A DNA stretch of 64,000 bases from Suillus spraguei (GCA_016800925.1 JABCPU010000099.1:1-64000); one strand, 5' to 3'; positions 20,189 to 32,158 are shown, counted from the stretch's first letter. The notes: generated by a model from the sequence alone, not told the origin. Program-made: numbers and translations.

Positions 20189-20441
20189 AATGAGAGTGGT
20201 ATACTGAGCACAGATCGCAGTGATCGCAATGGCACTAGCAACAAGTCTATTGCGCTGTTGTGTGTCGAGATGATGATGATAAGAGTACATATCCATCGAT
20301 AGTATGTACAGTAGGAGACAAGGAAAGTTGAAGCTCCGACATTCGGGTCGATGCCGAGGGAATTGCACCACACTGTAAATTTTGTTCGCATGAGTTCAAT
20401 TTTGTGAAATGTTGGCTAAACGGTGGTTTCCGAACAGGCTC

Positions 20442-20530
20442 TTAGCGCGCAGTCAATATGACAGCACAACTAGCTGTGTCTAGTCATGGGAACTGCTATT
20501 GTAATCAAGCATCTTGCTTCATGACTTAGG
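20442..20530. repeat. Segmental duplication, copy 2, right part
   Basis: Continues the copy-1 sequence 13681-13752 after the Harbinger insertion (TTAGCGC, then AACTGCTATTGTAATCAAGC). It differs by a CTTGCTTC insertion near its end. Confidence 0.85.
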
Positions 20531-21775
20531 CCCCGCTCGGCAACTGAGTCGGGTTTGTTTTTGCTGGTCGGGTTCAATTGATGCAAAGGAAAATTAGACC
20601 ATCAAAATCTGCCAAACCAGGCCACTGTTTCTTTTTATAGTAGAGTGCTGTACTTATGTTAATCAATGCTCGCCTTGCAGGCTCTAAAGCCAAGAAAAAA
20701 AGGGCAGCTGTTGTCATTGCTCTCGCACTTGCTGCTGCTTCACTTACCCAATACCAATTCTCCATCCACTACAACAAAATACCAAAAAACACCTTGAAGC
20801 TCACTGGCCAACAATGGTTGAATGAGCTTCTTGTTGGCCACCCCCAACACTTTTATGATGCAATGGGAATGAACAAACATGTATTTCAAGCCCTTCTCCA
20901 TGAGCTGATCAAGCATGGCCTTCATGACACAAGATACGTTTCGGTAGATGAACAGCTTGCAATATTTCTATACCTTGCTGTAACTGGCTTACCCCAGCGC
21001 CATCTTGAGGAACGGTTTCAGCGCAGTCCCAGTACTCTCACAAGGTGCTCCATCATATCAATCATTCATTAATTTACCTTGGAGGTGATATTTCATTGGC
21101 AGAGCGGAGTCAGGTTTCTGAGCTCAGAAATTCCATTGCCAAAGCCATGTGGGATAGTTATCAATATATTTTGAATGCACGTAATGTATTCTAGACTACA
21201 ATGTCTGGAGCTTGGCCAGTGACCTCACAAAGATCTGACGAGAATGTACTTGCCTCGAGATATTTCTCCCAGACATCTGGAGGGGCAATTACAATCTTCA
21301 AAGTATTTTCCCAGCCAAACCCAGACTGTTCCCTGAGTTTTTTGACGACAGCAAAATCCTTTTTAAGCTGAGAGCATTGTCAGAATGTGTTTTGAATAAA
21401 ATACAAGACATACCTTTCTCCAATGGTCATGGCACGAGCCAGATGTCTTTGCAACCCCTCCACTTGTCTTCTCACTCCCTTGGAGTGCTTCTGCACAAGC
21501 AACATATGACATTGCTTTGAATCCCAAGTCAGATTGATGACCCTCCTCCTGTTCCTTGAGAAGTGTTGCAATCAACACAGCTCATCATTGGACTTCCAAA
21601 CAGTCTTTGTGCTTGCACTTGGCACCTTCAATTTGGTCTTCAGGACTTTGGGAGTAAGAGATTCAGCAAGTAGACCAGTGTTGTCCTTGTCATTTTCCAT
21701 AGTAGGTGTCATCAGAAAGAGAGGGATGAGTTCATAAATTAGACAGAGGCTACAGATAAGTACAAGCAGATACAC
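20531..21775. mobile_element. Second Harbinger-like element, internally deleted
   Basis: Both Harbinger genes occur as fragments in the standard convergent arrangement. Plus 20656-21072 is a transposase N-terminus (WLNELLVGHPQHFYDAMGMN, then VDEQLAIFLYLAVTGLPQRH), related to but distinct from the 17253 gene. Minus ~21701-21200 is a Myb/SANT-like protein (KTVWKSNDEL, then SGFGWENTLKI and VWEKYLE) with one frameshift near 21575. The catalytic domain is missing. Ends and target duplication were not identified. Confidence 0.65.
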
Positions 21776-22118
21776 AATCTAACCATCAAAATCAAACTTT
21801 TTTGTCAAGCACATGCACTGGTCAGGTTAAATTGCACCTGGATGACACCATTCATTTTACTAATTAGTAATAATACTGCATACCTGTACTTGTTACTAAT
21901 TCGTAAGGAATATCTATCCACCATGCTACCAGCAATAATATCAGCACTCAGGTGTCACTTGGGCGATTTCTACTGCCATATATGTTTGCTATAATGGGAA
22001 GACTCTATCGGGTAAGTCCGAGCTTGTCGTCACTGCCTTGGCTGATCCCTAACCCGCCTAAAATAGCTTTTGGCACTGTCAATTCATTTCCCGTAAGCTT
22101 TTGCTCATCATCCACGAC
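21776..22118. other. Intergenic, no gene seen
   Basis: AT-rich spacer leading into the tandem repeat; no supported feature. Confidence 0.4.
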
Positions 22119-23130
22119 AATGAGCTCATTCCTTCGCCTCTTCTACCTTTAATTTTCATCTGTTTTTCAGCAGGACTTGTGTAGTGCATAGCCACTGGCC
22201 TACTTAGTGTATCCAACACCTCTCCTACACTGTTGGACCGGTCACCATCATGCTACTCAACAACACCCATGGTGAGCTCATTCTTTCCCTTCTCCTATCC
22301 TTAATTTTTATCTGTTTTTCAGCGGGACTCATGCAGCGCGTAGCTACTGGCCTTTCCAATTTATTTGACACCTCCCCTATGCTGTTGGACTGGTCGTCAT
22401 TGTACTACTCAACAACACCCATGGTGAGCTCATTCTTTCCCTTTTCCTACCCTTAATTTTTATCTGTTTTTTAGTGGGACTCGTGCAGTATGTAGCTACT
22501 GGCCTACCCAATGTATCCAGCACCTGTTACGAACTGGGGTGGCATCACCAGCGACAGTGAAAAGACACAGACTGTCTGCTGGGAAGGTCTACAATGTCCA
22601 GAAGAGGACAAGGTGAAAGTACAAGGAACACGTTCCAAGTACGATCAAGGGTTTGGCCTCGGAGACAAGTCTCAGAGGTTCTACAAGAATAGAGACTAAG
22701 GCTAAGGAGTGCTTAGACTTAGAGACGATTCAAGGCAACTAAAGATTGGAGGTCTTTAGCAAAGGAGATTCCAGGTAAAACCCAGTAAGATTAAAGTAAG
22801 GAATCTACTACAAGTACACTGTGTTTTATATACATAGATATAAACGCACAGACCAAGCAACCATGGGAAAGTAACTGCATATCCTAACAAGGAAGGCATG
22901 TATAGTACAAGTGTGTTGAGACACATGAGTCATAGGTCTAGCACATGTGAATGTGAGACCGGTTACAAGACAAGTAGACGAGTGAATAAGGAAAATGAAT
23001 AGGGGCACATACAATTGTAACAGCACCTCTCCTATGCTGTTGAACTGGTCATCATTGTACTACTTAACAATATCCATGGTGAGCTCACTTTCCAGTGTTT
23101 CCTGCCCTCATTTTTGATCTGATCTTAGGT
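22119..23130 (+). repeat. 152-bp tandem repeat with exon-intron-like units
   Basis: Units start at 22171, 22323 and 22475, with a partial one before and the rest of the third resuming at 23023 after an LTR insertion. Each has a ~101-bp segment ending CACCCATG, then GTGAGCTCATTCTTTCCC and ending in a pyrimidine tract plus TTTTTCAG, exactly like a 51-bp intron. One frame reads similarly in the units (VATGL, SPMLLDW, YYSTTPM). Because 101 is not a multiple of 3, units cannot all be spliced in one frame. Confidence 0.6.
22525..23022 (+). mobile_element. Solo LTR, family D, copy 1
   Basis: TGTTACGAACTGGGG to TGTAACA, 498 bp, flanked by perfect GCACC duplications (22520-22524, 23023-23027). It splits one unit of the 152-bp tandem repeat. 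Confidence 0.9.
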
Positions 23131-23139
23131 GGTCCTTTG

Positions 23140-23405
23140 GCATCACATAGGGAATACCCTATTGGGCGCATCCACTGTCCCATTGTTGGACCCATTGTCA
23201 GTGTGCCGTCTTATTGGTCAAAAGATGGACAACTTGGAATTAAAGCGTGACATGAAACACTTTCCCTTCAACATTGTTGACAAGGGTGGTCCCATTGTTG
23301 GACCCATTGTCAACGTGCCATCTTATTGGTTGAAAGATGGATGACTTGGAATTAAAGCATGATATGAAACACTTTCCCTTCAACATTGTTGACAAGAATG
23401 GTTAA
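23140..23405 (+). pseudogene. HSP70 ATPase-domain fragment, tandemly duplicated
   Basis: The frame reads RLIGQKMDNLELKRDMKHFP followed by FNIVDKGG, the conserved HSP70 segment between the RLIGRK and VDKGGK motifs. The ~112-bp unit then repeats with a stop after the second HLIG and a second DMKHFPFNIVDK. No other HSP70 domain is visible. It is likely a captured or retained gene fragment in a transposon-rich region. Confidence 0.7.
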
Positions 23406-25319
23406 CCTGCTATTTTGATAGGTTACAAGGGCGACACATGCCAATTTGTGAGCTACTAAGATCCCCGTGAATGTGCCATGCACAGTCTTTGTAGCAAGTT
23501 TCTTCCTAACCTTTGTTGCCCTCATTACTCACCTGTTACTCACCTGTTTCAGATGTTTCTTTCATGGTTGAGGAACTTCTCATTGCTATAGTCAACAAGG
23601 TATGTACAACGTTCTTTAGACTGTAGCACTAAGTATGTTGATCTAGACCGATGCTAAGGTGGTGCCAGAAGTCCTCAGGGTTCCCCAGTGACATGTACCA
23701 AACTGGTCTGGTGCATGGCTGACTAAACACTACTGCAGCTGACAAGTAGTACCAGGACTATAATAGCTTAGTGTTCCTCTATTCAGAAATCAATTCATGA
23801 TGCAGAATCAAAAAGTTTCTTGTTGCTCGTAAAAGTTTGCTTATTATTTCTAATTCATTTTTCATGGGAGTATTTATGTATGTTTGGCTACAGAAACTAC
23901 TTCATGAGATTCCCACAGATGTCAGGTGACCCCAGCAAAATAATTACATAGAGTTACCCTGCAGAAAAACTCATGAAACACATTATGATTCACTCACATC
24001 ACCTCTATGCATCTAAAAAAAAGTGCAAATCTATGCTTCAAATATTACATAATTGATATTCCTCTTAGGATAGCCACTAATAGTCACCTGATCTCAAATT
24101 TATGCATAGTCATTGACGTCCCACATGACTTTTTCTCACACCCTTGAGCATATTACAAATCAACTATGACAATATTCAATAAATAGGGTAGGTCAGCACC
24201 CCTACAAAATGTGGGAAAACAGTAGCATAGCCATTCATTTTGTCTATATAATACCCACCTTTTTGTCAATAAAAGAGAGATTTTCTCCCCCTCAGAAATA
24301 TAACTGAGAGTGAAGTGTGACCAGCACTATCAGTACACTGTCAAGTACATTGTCAACAACAGTAAGATTGGAAGTCTACTCTGTGAGATAGCACTACCTT
24401 GAGCTCACTGTGCTCAACAACTAGCAAGACCCTGAGCTCACTGTGTCTGACAACCAGCAAGACAACAAATCTTTTTTTCTTTGACAAATTCATTCTAGTT
24501 TCTTTCATCATCTTTCTCTCTGTTTTTCTTTCTCTGTTGTCTGTTTCCTTGCTTCTGTTTCTTTTGAATCTTTCTCTTTTCTTCTTTTTCTTTGATTACT
24601 GGTCTCTCTCTCTCTTTCAAAGTTTGCTGGTGCTAAGTGTCCTTGTGTTTCTGATATTTGTGTTGTCTCTTTAGTCCATCTAAGGCCAGAGTAGCTTAGT
24701 AGGAGAGACTTCAGAGGTTGATAGCAACACTCTATCTCACACATCTGAGTAGCGATACTGAGTTAAGGTCTTCACTGACTGATAGACTCTAGTTATTGAA
24801 AGGGGACTTGGTATTGAAATCCAAGGACGTCCATTCCTGTTATCTGCTTAATACTCATAGTGAGTTCCTTGGCAGCAGGTTCAATAGTAAGCTAGAAGAT
24901 CTCTGAAGTAGTGACTAGTCTTGACCGGGGATTCTACCTGCTTGTCTGAGAAGGTGATTGTTGTAACTTCCCACAAATTGCAGTAGCACAATTGTTGCAA
25001 AAACACCTGCATTCCATTGGAGAGAGTAATTCGGCCAGTTACTTCTGTTTCTAAGTTTGTTCAACTTCTGTGTTTTTCTTTGAAGTTTAGTTGTTTCGAG
25101 AATCTTTGTCATTGTCCAAGAGTTTGCTGATCTCACAGAAGTGACTCATTTGCTGACCATAGCCTGGGGAACGCAAACAGCCACCCACGTACAACCACAT
25201 TATCAGTCATTGGTATTTGTCTGAATCACTGACCGTGGAGATATTTGGTTTTATAGGTCTTTATCTATAGATCGTCTATCTAAGAAGACACCGGGACATT
25301 TTGTTTGTTTATTGACATC
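23406..25319. other. Degenerate repeat-like DNA, possibly an old copia-type LTR
   Basis: No coding frame is convincing. A promoter-like TATATAATACCC (~24245) followed within 50 bases by AATAAAAGAGAG and TTCTCCCCCTCAG resembles the core of fungal copia LTRs. The T-rich ORF at 24399-24674 is low complexity. Borders were not identified. Confidence 0.3.
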
Positions 25320-26260
25320 ATTGCTGATGCCTCCCACGCTCAGGCTTCAATGTTGTCAACATGGGTTGCAAGCGTTCTAAGCTCTTGGACTGTAGGCAAA
25401 GTCAAGGAGGCCATCGTGCAATCCACTGGCAAACTTAGAACTCTGCGCTCCAACCTTATGAAGTTGTGAGCTGATTGCATAGCGTTTGAGAGGGAGCAGG
25501 TCCAGAATCAGCTAGGTTGGTCTTGTCCATTCTCTGACTATCTTATTATTTCACTGACCCATCAGAAAGAAGCCAACATTACTGCAAGGCAGCTCCTTGC
25601 TGAGGCTGTACTTGAGGTGGGCACCGTGAATGATGCAAGTACTGATGCTGTTATGAACTGGGGTGCGTCACCAGCGACAGTGAATAGACACAGACGGTCT
25701 GCTGGGAAGTTCTTACAATGTCCAAAAGAGGACAAGGTGAAAGTACAAGGAACGTGTTCCGAGTACGATCAAGGGTTCAGCCTCAAAGACAAGTCTAAGA
25801 GGTATCTGCGAGAATAGAGACTAAGACTAAGGAGTGCTTAGACTTAGAGACAATTCAAGACGACTTAGGTTGGAGACCTAAGCGAAGGAGATTCCAGGTA
25901 AAACCCAGTAAGATTAAAGTAGAGAATCTACTACAAGTACACTGTGCTTAAATAGACCAATATGTGCGCACAGACCAAGTAACCGTGGGAATGTAACTGC
26001 GTATCCTAGTAAGGAAGGCATGTATCGTACAAATGCGTTGAGCATATGAGTCAGAGTCATGTGACAAGATATACAAGAAAGGAACAAAGGGAAAATGAAT
26101 AGGAGTACGTACGATTGTAACAGATGCTCAGTATCTGGACTACCCTGACATCGACTTTGATATGGATGAAGATGAAGACTATGTAGATGAGGAGGAAGAT
26201 GAGAGTGTATCAGGAAGAAATACCATGGGTAGATACGAAGGCTCAGCAGTTGATGTTGCA
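25320..26260 (+). pseudogene. Relic of an uncharacterised protein gene split by a solo LTR
   Basis: Before the LTR, the frame reads SHAQASMLSTWVASVLSSWT, KVKEAIVQSTGKLRTLRSNL, then a TGA within an otherwise open frame (FEREQVQNQLG). After the LTR it continues in an acidic stretch (YPDIDFDMDEDEDYVDEEED). This looks like the end of a multi-copy fungal gene with an acidic tail. Family not recognised. Confidence 0.4.
25649..26122 (+). mobile_element. Solo LTR, family D, copy 2
   Basis: TGTTATGAACTGGGG to TGTAACA, 474 bp, with perfect GATGC duplications (25644-25648, 26123-26127), inserted in the acidic-tail gene relic. Confidence 0.9.
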
Positions 26261-26318
26261 TGAGCTCGCATTGTATATTCGTGAGCTTTCTTTTTTTTGT
26301 GGTTTTTACAAATAATGG

Positions 26319-27909
26319 TGTAGCGACCAAGGTCATGCTGACCATCAAACCCCCATTTTTGACAAGCGTCTCATGTTATGAACTGGGGTGGCATCACCAG
26401 CGACAGTGAAAAGACACAGACAGTCTGCTGGGAAGTTCTACAATGTCCAAAAGAGGACAAGGTGAAAGTACAAGGAACGCGTTCCGAGTATGATCAAGGG
26501 TTCAGCCTCTAAGATAGATCTAAGAGGTTTCTACGAGAATAGAGACTAAGGCTAAGGAGTGCTTAGACTTAGAGACGATTCAAGACGACTTAGGTTGGAG
26601 GCCTAAGCGAAGGATATTCCAGGTAAAACCCAGTAAGATTAAAGTAAGGAATCTACTACAAGTACACTGTGCTTATATAGGTATATATGCATGCACAGAC
26701 CAGGTAACTGTGAGAATATAACTGCGTATCCTAATAAGGAAGGCATGTATCGTACAAGCATGTTGAGACGCGTGAGTCAGAGATAACGACATGGGTTCGT
26801 ATGTGTATGCTAAACCGGTTGAGTCCAAGAACGGAGTCATGGGAAGTCATGACATCATATGATATGACGTACTTGTTGAGTCATATGATGTCAGATGGAA
26901 GTGGAAGTGTCCGAACGATAAGTTCCGTATCATGTGATATACCAGAGTAGAAAGGAAAATGAGTAGAGGCACGTACAACTGTAACATCTCATTACCGTCT
27001 GCAGTGGCAACTGAAGAATTCCCTTATAGCGAGTATATAGCCTTTTTGCTCCGCTAAGGCGGAACTGTACTTCTGCTGCGAACCCTTACTGGATCCTCAC
27101 ACCAATGCCCTCATGTCCTGTCCAAATCCATCTAGATCCATTGGTGCATAGTTACTTTGCTTTTGCTGTTACTAAATCTACGGCAGGATTTACCTTGGCA
27201 TCTCAAGGGGCCACTGCATGCTGTGCGCCTCTTAGTTAATACCCTGTTTATTTTCTTTCTCACTACCGGACTCACCTAATAATCTTGTACACGCTTGAAT
27301 ATGTGAAAAAGACTCAACATACATACCGTTATGGTTACTTCCCGTTACATCCCTTCACTTGGACTTAGTATCAGAATGCTCGCTAGTCTCAATCTATTTG
27401 CCTTTGAACCTTTCTCTGTTTGAATCTCGCTCATTGATTTAACTGCCAGTAACTTTACCACTTGAAGTACTGTGCAACTTTCAACTTTGCTACTCGTAAC
27501 TGGACCGCGGCCAGTGATCTTGCTGGGTTGCTACCTCTCCCATCAACTTTCTCACTCGTACAGAACTGCTGCTACCGCTACCGCACCGCAGGTAGTAGTA
27601 CTATATTCATTTTGCAGAAGTCACTTTTGTTCTTGCTCTCACTAGCTAACCACTACACCTATCCTTACCACGTGAGTACTGCTGACATTGTGCTAGTACC
27701 GCTGCTAACCTCGGAAGTCGGAATCTTCGTTGCCTTATTAGTGCTTTCTTGATTCTTTCGCACTAACTTAGAAGGAATTGCTTCTATCGCAGTCCTCTTG
27801 GGTCGAACATCTCACTTGCACCTTCAGTAGGATTATTGTTGCGCTTATACTTAGGCCAGCGGTAGTTTCTTCATTTCAGCAGTGCTACTGTGGTAGTTTC
27901 TTTGTTTCA
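26319..27909 (+). mobile_element. Solo LTR, family A, interrupted by a family D LTR
   Basis: Starts TGTAGCGACCAAGG and follows the Gypsy-1 LTRs (39835, 50208) through GGCCAGCGGTAGTTTC to a TTTCA end. A ~31-bp duplication (GCRGTGCTACTGTGGTAG) lies at the end. The family D copy at 26374-26986 sits inside. No clear target duplication for the host LTR. Confidence 0.8.
26374..26986 (+). mobile_element. Solo LTR, family D, copy 3 (long form)
   Basis: TGTTATGAACTGGGG to TGTAACA, 613 bp, with TCTCA duplications (26369-26373, 26987-26991). It carries ~130 extra bases near its end absent from shorter copies. Confidence 0.9.
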
Positions 27910-29067
27910 GCGGTGCTACTGTGGTAGAGATAATGTGTTACAGTTGTACATGCCCCTATTCATTTTCTCTTTGTCCCCTTTACTTGTATATTACATAACG
28001 CGACTCTGACTCATATGCTCAACGCATCTGTACTATAGTTGCCTTCCTTCTTTGGATACGCACTTACATTCTCACATCTCTCTTGGTCCATGTGCACATA
28101 TTGACCTATTTAAGCATGTTGTATTACACTTGTATACTTTACTTTAATCTTACTGGGTTTTACCTAGAACATCCTTCACTTAAGTCTCCAACCTAAGTCG
28201 TCTTTAATCGTCTCTAAGTCTAAGCACTCCTTAGTCTTAGTCTCTATTCTCGTAGAACCTCTTAGACTTGTCTTTGAGGCTGAATCTTTGATAGTACTCG
28301 GAACGTGTTCCTTGTACTTTCACCTTGTCCTCTTCTGGACATTGTAGAACTTCCCAGCAGACCGTCTGTGTCTTTTCACTGTCGCTGGTGACCCCACCCC
28401 AGTTTGTAACATAATGCTTGTGAACATAGCATCAAGTGAGCAATAATGAGCAATAAAGTCAGTGGTAGTGGTAAGGTGCGAGCGGTGCAAAGAAACAGTA
28501 AAGAAGTCCACAGTACTCTCAGCAGTAGAGTAGCGGTGAGCGTGAAGTTCAGTCAAAATAGGGGTCAAGGATCTAGCGGTATGCCAGTAGTAATGGTGAA
28601 TGAGCGAAATTGATTAACAGGCAGTAAGGAACTTTAAAGACTAAGTCCACTACTGGGTAGATCCAGAGCTAGACACTAATCCTGACCTATAGTATGGTTA
28701 AAATAAGGTACTGTATCGTGTGGGGTACGCGGTGCTTATATCCTAAATTGTATGTACTCAGAATGCATCAGGCAAAATCAGTAGTGCTCAAGTACAGTAA
28801 CTGCTGTATGTAAACGTAGTGCAAGGTGGCTGCGGCACAAGGCAACATGTAATAAGGCTTGCCATGGAATCAGTGATAACGAACATAAAACAAGCTACGC
28901 ACAAAATGGAGCTATGTGGACATGGCAAGGACATGGAAGGACATTGGTACGTGGAATGTGGTGTGGCAGTCGGTACGGTGTGCGGTAAGCGTGGAATGCT
29001 GCTGGCAATGCTAAAAGAAGTAAGATGGCCTTTGGACTGGTGGAGATTCCTATAGATGTGAGATGAG
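27910..29067 (-). mobile_element. Partial LTR, family C, interrupted by a family D LTR
   Basis: Matches the family C copy nested at 55671-56634 (shared: GCGAGCGGTGCAARGAAACAG, TCCACTACTGGGTAGATCCA, ATTGTATGTACTCRGAAT). It lacks the terminal ~70 bases containing TGTAACGAACA. Confidence 0.75.
27936..28411 (-). mobile_element. Solo LTR, family D, copy 4 (reverse)
   Basis: TGTTACAG to GTTTGTAACA on the plus strand, 476 bp in reverse orientation, with perfect TAATG duplications (27931-27935, 28412-28416). Confidence 0.9.
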
Positions 29068-29181
29068 GGCTTGTTCCAGGGTTATGTCCTTGAGCACATA
29101 AGTGTTTATTTGACTATATGCATTGCTATATTTCAAATCACTAGATAATGTGTCATATTTTACAGGTCCTTCTACTGCATT

Positions 29182-29658
29182 TGTTACGAACTGGGGTGGC
29201 GTCACCAGCGACAGTGAAAAGACACAGACAGTCTGCTGGGAAGTTCTTACAATGTCCAAAAGAAAAACAAGGTGAAAGTACAAGGAACGCGTTCCGAGTA
29301 TGATCAAAGGTTCAGCCTCAAAGACAAGTCTAAGAGGTATCCGCAAGAATAGAGACTAAGGCTGAGGAGTGCTTAGACTTAGAGACAATTCAAGACGACT
29401 TAGGTTGGAGACCTAAGCGAAGGAGATTCCAGGTAAAACCCAGTAAGATTAAAGTAAAGTATCTACTACAAGTACACTGTGCTTAAATAAGCCAATATGT
29501 GCGCACAGACCAAGTGACCATGAGAATGTAACTGCGTATCCTAATAAGGAAGGCATGTGTTGTACAAATGCGTTGAGCATATAAGTCGGAGTCATGTGGC
29601 ATGATATACAAGTAAGGAAACAAAGGGAAAATGAATATGGGCACGTACGATTGTAACA
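29182..29658 (+). mobile_element. Solo LTR, family D, copy 5
   Basis: TGTTACGAACTGGGG to TGTAACA, 477 bp, with perfect GCATT duplications (29177-29181, 29659-29663). Confidence 0.9.
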
Positions 29659-29884
29659 GCATTAGGTGACAACTCGTGCACTACATGTTCATGCAATGCA
29701 TCCCTGCATGATATGACTACTGTAAAAGCGGAGCATATAGCATATGCTTGCATTCAGGTGAGTTTTATTTTGATTGATGTACTTGACACAACTGACTTAT
29801 AGGTTTCACATACTACTACTAGGCATGCTTCAGCATCAGCAACAAGAACAAACATGTTGAAGCAGATGGTGAATTTAACAACTG

Positions 29885-30602
29885 AGCCTTCTACTACAAC
29901 ATTATTGACTTCATTTGCAAGTGTGAGGATAGAGATTGGGTGGAGGGACTTCTCAAATGGTGGAACAGGTATTATTTTATTTTCTCTTGCAATACCTAAC
30001 TGATTACTTTGGCCTTAAGGGCATTATTCAAGAATGTAAATGGACATGAAGGTGGAATGACCATAACCAATGACAACAGACCAGGAAATGTGACTGGCTC
30101 TTCCTTGGCTCCAATCAACAGCCTAGCCAAGATGCAAGCGCAGATGGCCACTCATGTCAGTGCTGCCAAAGGACCTGCAGCCCCTGGACCCCCTCCTCCT
30201 ACTAACCCAACACCACCTCAAAGTTCTGTCAGCCCAGAACCAGAACTTCCTCCACCACCAACTGTTAAATCTCCTGTCACCCCAAATCCTGAACCTCTCT
30301 CGCCACTGATCGCTACTCTAAGGCTCTTTCAGATGGGCCCCATCACACCAAAGTCACCTGCACCCAGTGAACTGATGCCGGATGAAGTTCTGTCAGACCA
30401 TAACAACAAGTTGGTTGACTCGGAGGACATTAGTACTACCATCAAAGAAAGGAAGAAGAAAGCACCAAAGGCCAAGCAGGCTACTGGTAGGACAGCTAAG
30501 TGCCACGTGATAGAGGAACCCAACGATGACTCAGAGGCCGAAGAACTGCCAGTGGCTAAGCCAACCAAGAGTCGCAGTAAATGTGTGGCCCACAGGAAAT
30601 AG
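29885..30602 (+). pseudogene. 3' part of an uncharacterised multi-copy protein gene
   Basis: An exon ending in FYYNIIDFICKCED then GLLKWWNR joins through a GT-AG intron (29969-30019) to a 190-codon exon. That exon is Pro-rich in the middle (PGPPPPTNPTPPQ) and basic at the end (KERKKKAPKAKQ). The YNNIxDF...WWNR pattern recurs in agaricomycete proteins of transposon-like copy number, to my recollection. A stop (TGA) precedes the first exon and no 5' part is found. Confidence 0.45.
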
Positions 30603-30749
30603 ATGGTATCGGTATTTTTCACACTGGACTTTGCCTCATTTCACTCATATTCTCACACTGGGACTTTCAGCATTGTGCTCTTGTTACCTCTAGCATTGCT
30701 TTCCATGTTATCTCTGGATTCTCTCATTCAGTGATACTCTGCTAGCACA

Positions 30750-31536
30750 TGTCATATACCATACTTCTGATCTCAGATCCGATCAGATCTGATCAATCCT
30801 ACTTCCGTCCAGTCCACAGATCCTGTCTGGATCACCCATCTGAAAGTACCCACTTCTCGCACTCTAACTCCCTTGTGAATATCTGTGTCTATCTCCTTTC
30901 ATCATTCCTCCTGTTTCTGGTATTCCAGCTGTGTATATCTCCATCCTGTTTCACTGATCTGTTACCTGTGTTTCATTTCTGACTTGTGCTTACTGATCCA
31001 CTGTGCATTAACTAATAGACTTCTGTTATACATCGTACATAGCCCTCGGTCCCGAACTCATTGATTATCCATGCTAGTTACTTACAGCATATAAACCACT
31101 TGTAGATCTCTGTAGAACCTTAGTTCAGATATCATCTTAGATTCTGCTCATTCTGTTCCTCCGGACTTGAGTTACTTCCAACTCCAGTTTATCTTCCGAG
31201 ACTTAGGATTGATTCCTACAGTCTACATCTCCAACTCTACCTTCAGTAGTCTACCCCTGTTAGTTTCTAGTTAAGGGACTCATTCCAAGACTAGTCTTAA
31301 TCCTCATTCCATCTCCACATTCTGGATAACCTTCGGACGTGTCATATCCGAAACCTTCGGATGTTCGGATCTGCCACATTACCACTTCCGGATCTTCGGA
31401 CGTTTATCCTCCCTCTGAGATAAGGGGCATTACTCGGGAAAGGGGCACAGTGCACGAACTGAGGCCAAAGCCCTTCAGATCTCTTACCCTTTGAGTACAG
31501 TCTTAACAGCACAGCAGGTTCCTTACATTGTAGCAC
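30750..31536 (+). mobile_element. LTR-like repeat, family F, copy 1
   Basis: TGTCATATACCATAC onward matches 39521-39834 over ~310 bp. The distal part holds TTCGGATCTTCGGAC-type short repeats typical of fungal copia LTRs. The start is clear; the end near 31534 is less so. A possible flank pair is GCACA/GCACC. Confidence 0.55.
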
Positions 31537-31846
31537 CTTACAATTAGTGATGTGCCAGGCCTGGCCTCAGGCCCTCATAGGTCAGGCCCAAGCCAGGCCT
31601 ACTTGACAGGCCTCATCAGGGCTTGGGCCTGGCCTGGCTATCTCATAGGCCATGGCCCAGGGCTCAGGCCAGGGCCTCTACATAGTGAAGGCAATTGCCG
31701 GAATGTACTGTGCAGTAGACTAAATTGAAATTGTAAGGATCTGCTGGAAGTTGGCTGAACAACATAACCAGCCCGAGAATGACTCTCACAGTCAGGTCTG
31801 ACATTTATCTTACACTACTAACTTAAACTTGAAGTTAAATGCTCAG

Positions 31847-32158
31847 CAATACCCAGTGCGGGCATCTCTTGCCCATGACTACTTATCTATCATGGCTACC
31901 TCAGTATTGAGTGAGCATGCCTTCTCGGCTGCTGCTCTAACCATTACCAAGCGGTGAAATTGCCTGAAGGGTGATGTTGTGGAGGCTATCCAAGTCTTAC
32001 ATATGTTGTACAATTGCAACCTTATGTTTCATGAGCCTCCCCCTTCATCTGCTTTAGAGCTAGCATTGGAAGAGCCGGAAGTTGATGAGGAAGTTGATTC
32101 TGGTGTTCAAGGGAGCACTGCCTGGGATTCGGAGCTATCTGATATATTGTCTGACTAG
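31847..32158 (+). pseudogene. hAT transposase C-terminal dimerisation domain remnant
   Basis: The frame reads HDYLSIMATSVLSEHAFSAA then LTITKR, stop, NCLKGDVVEAIQVLH, matching the conserved hAT C-terminal pattern (ARDYLAI-ATS--SERAFSAA---I---R--L). The TGA at 31955-31957 stands where Arg is expected. An acidic tail ends at the TAG 32156. The RNase-H-like catalytic part is absent. Confidence 0.85.

Larger units (their letters stand above)
17103..20441. mobile_element. PIF/Harbinger DNA transposon, complete by its ends
   Basis: The 3339-bp element is bounded by long inverted repeats beginning GAGCCTGTTCGGAAACCACC, similar for ~55 bases. It is flanked by a 3-bp TTA duplication (17100-17102 and 20442-20444), the target preference of PIF/Harbinger. 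The paralogous locus at 13679-13683 shows the unoccupied site with one TTA. It carries the two standard genes: a DDE transposase (plus) and a Myb/SANT-like protein (minus). Confidence 0.93.

Noticed and set aside
24399..24674. 91-codon ORF rich in Phe, Leu and Ser
   Set aside because: It reads a CT/TC-rich low-complexity tract; the composition explains the open frame and no splice or start context supports it.
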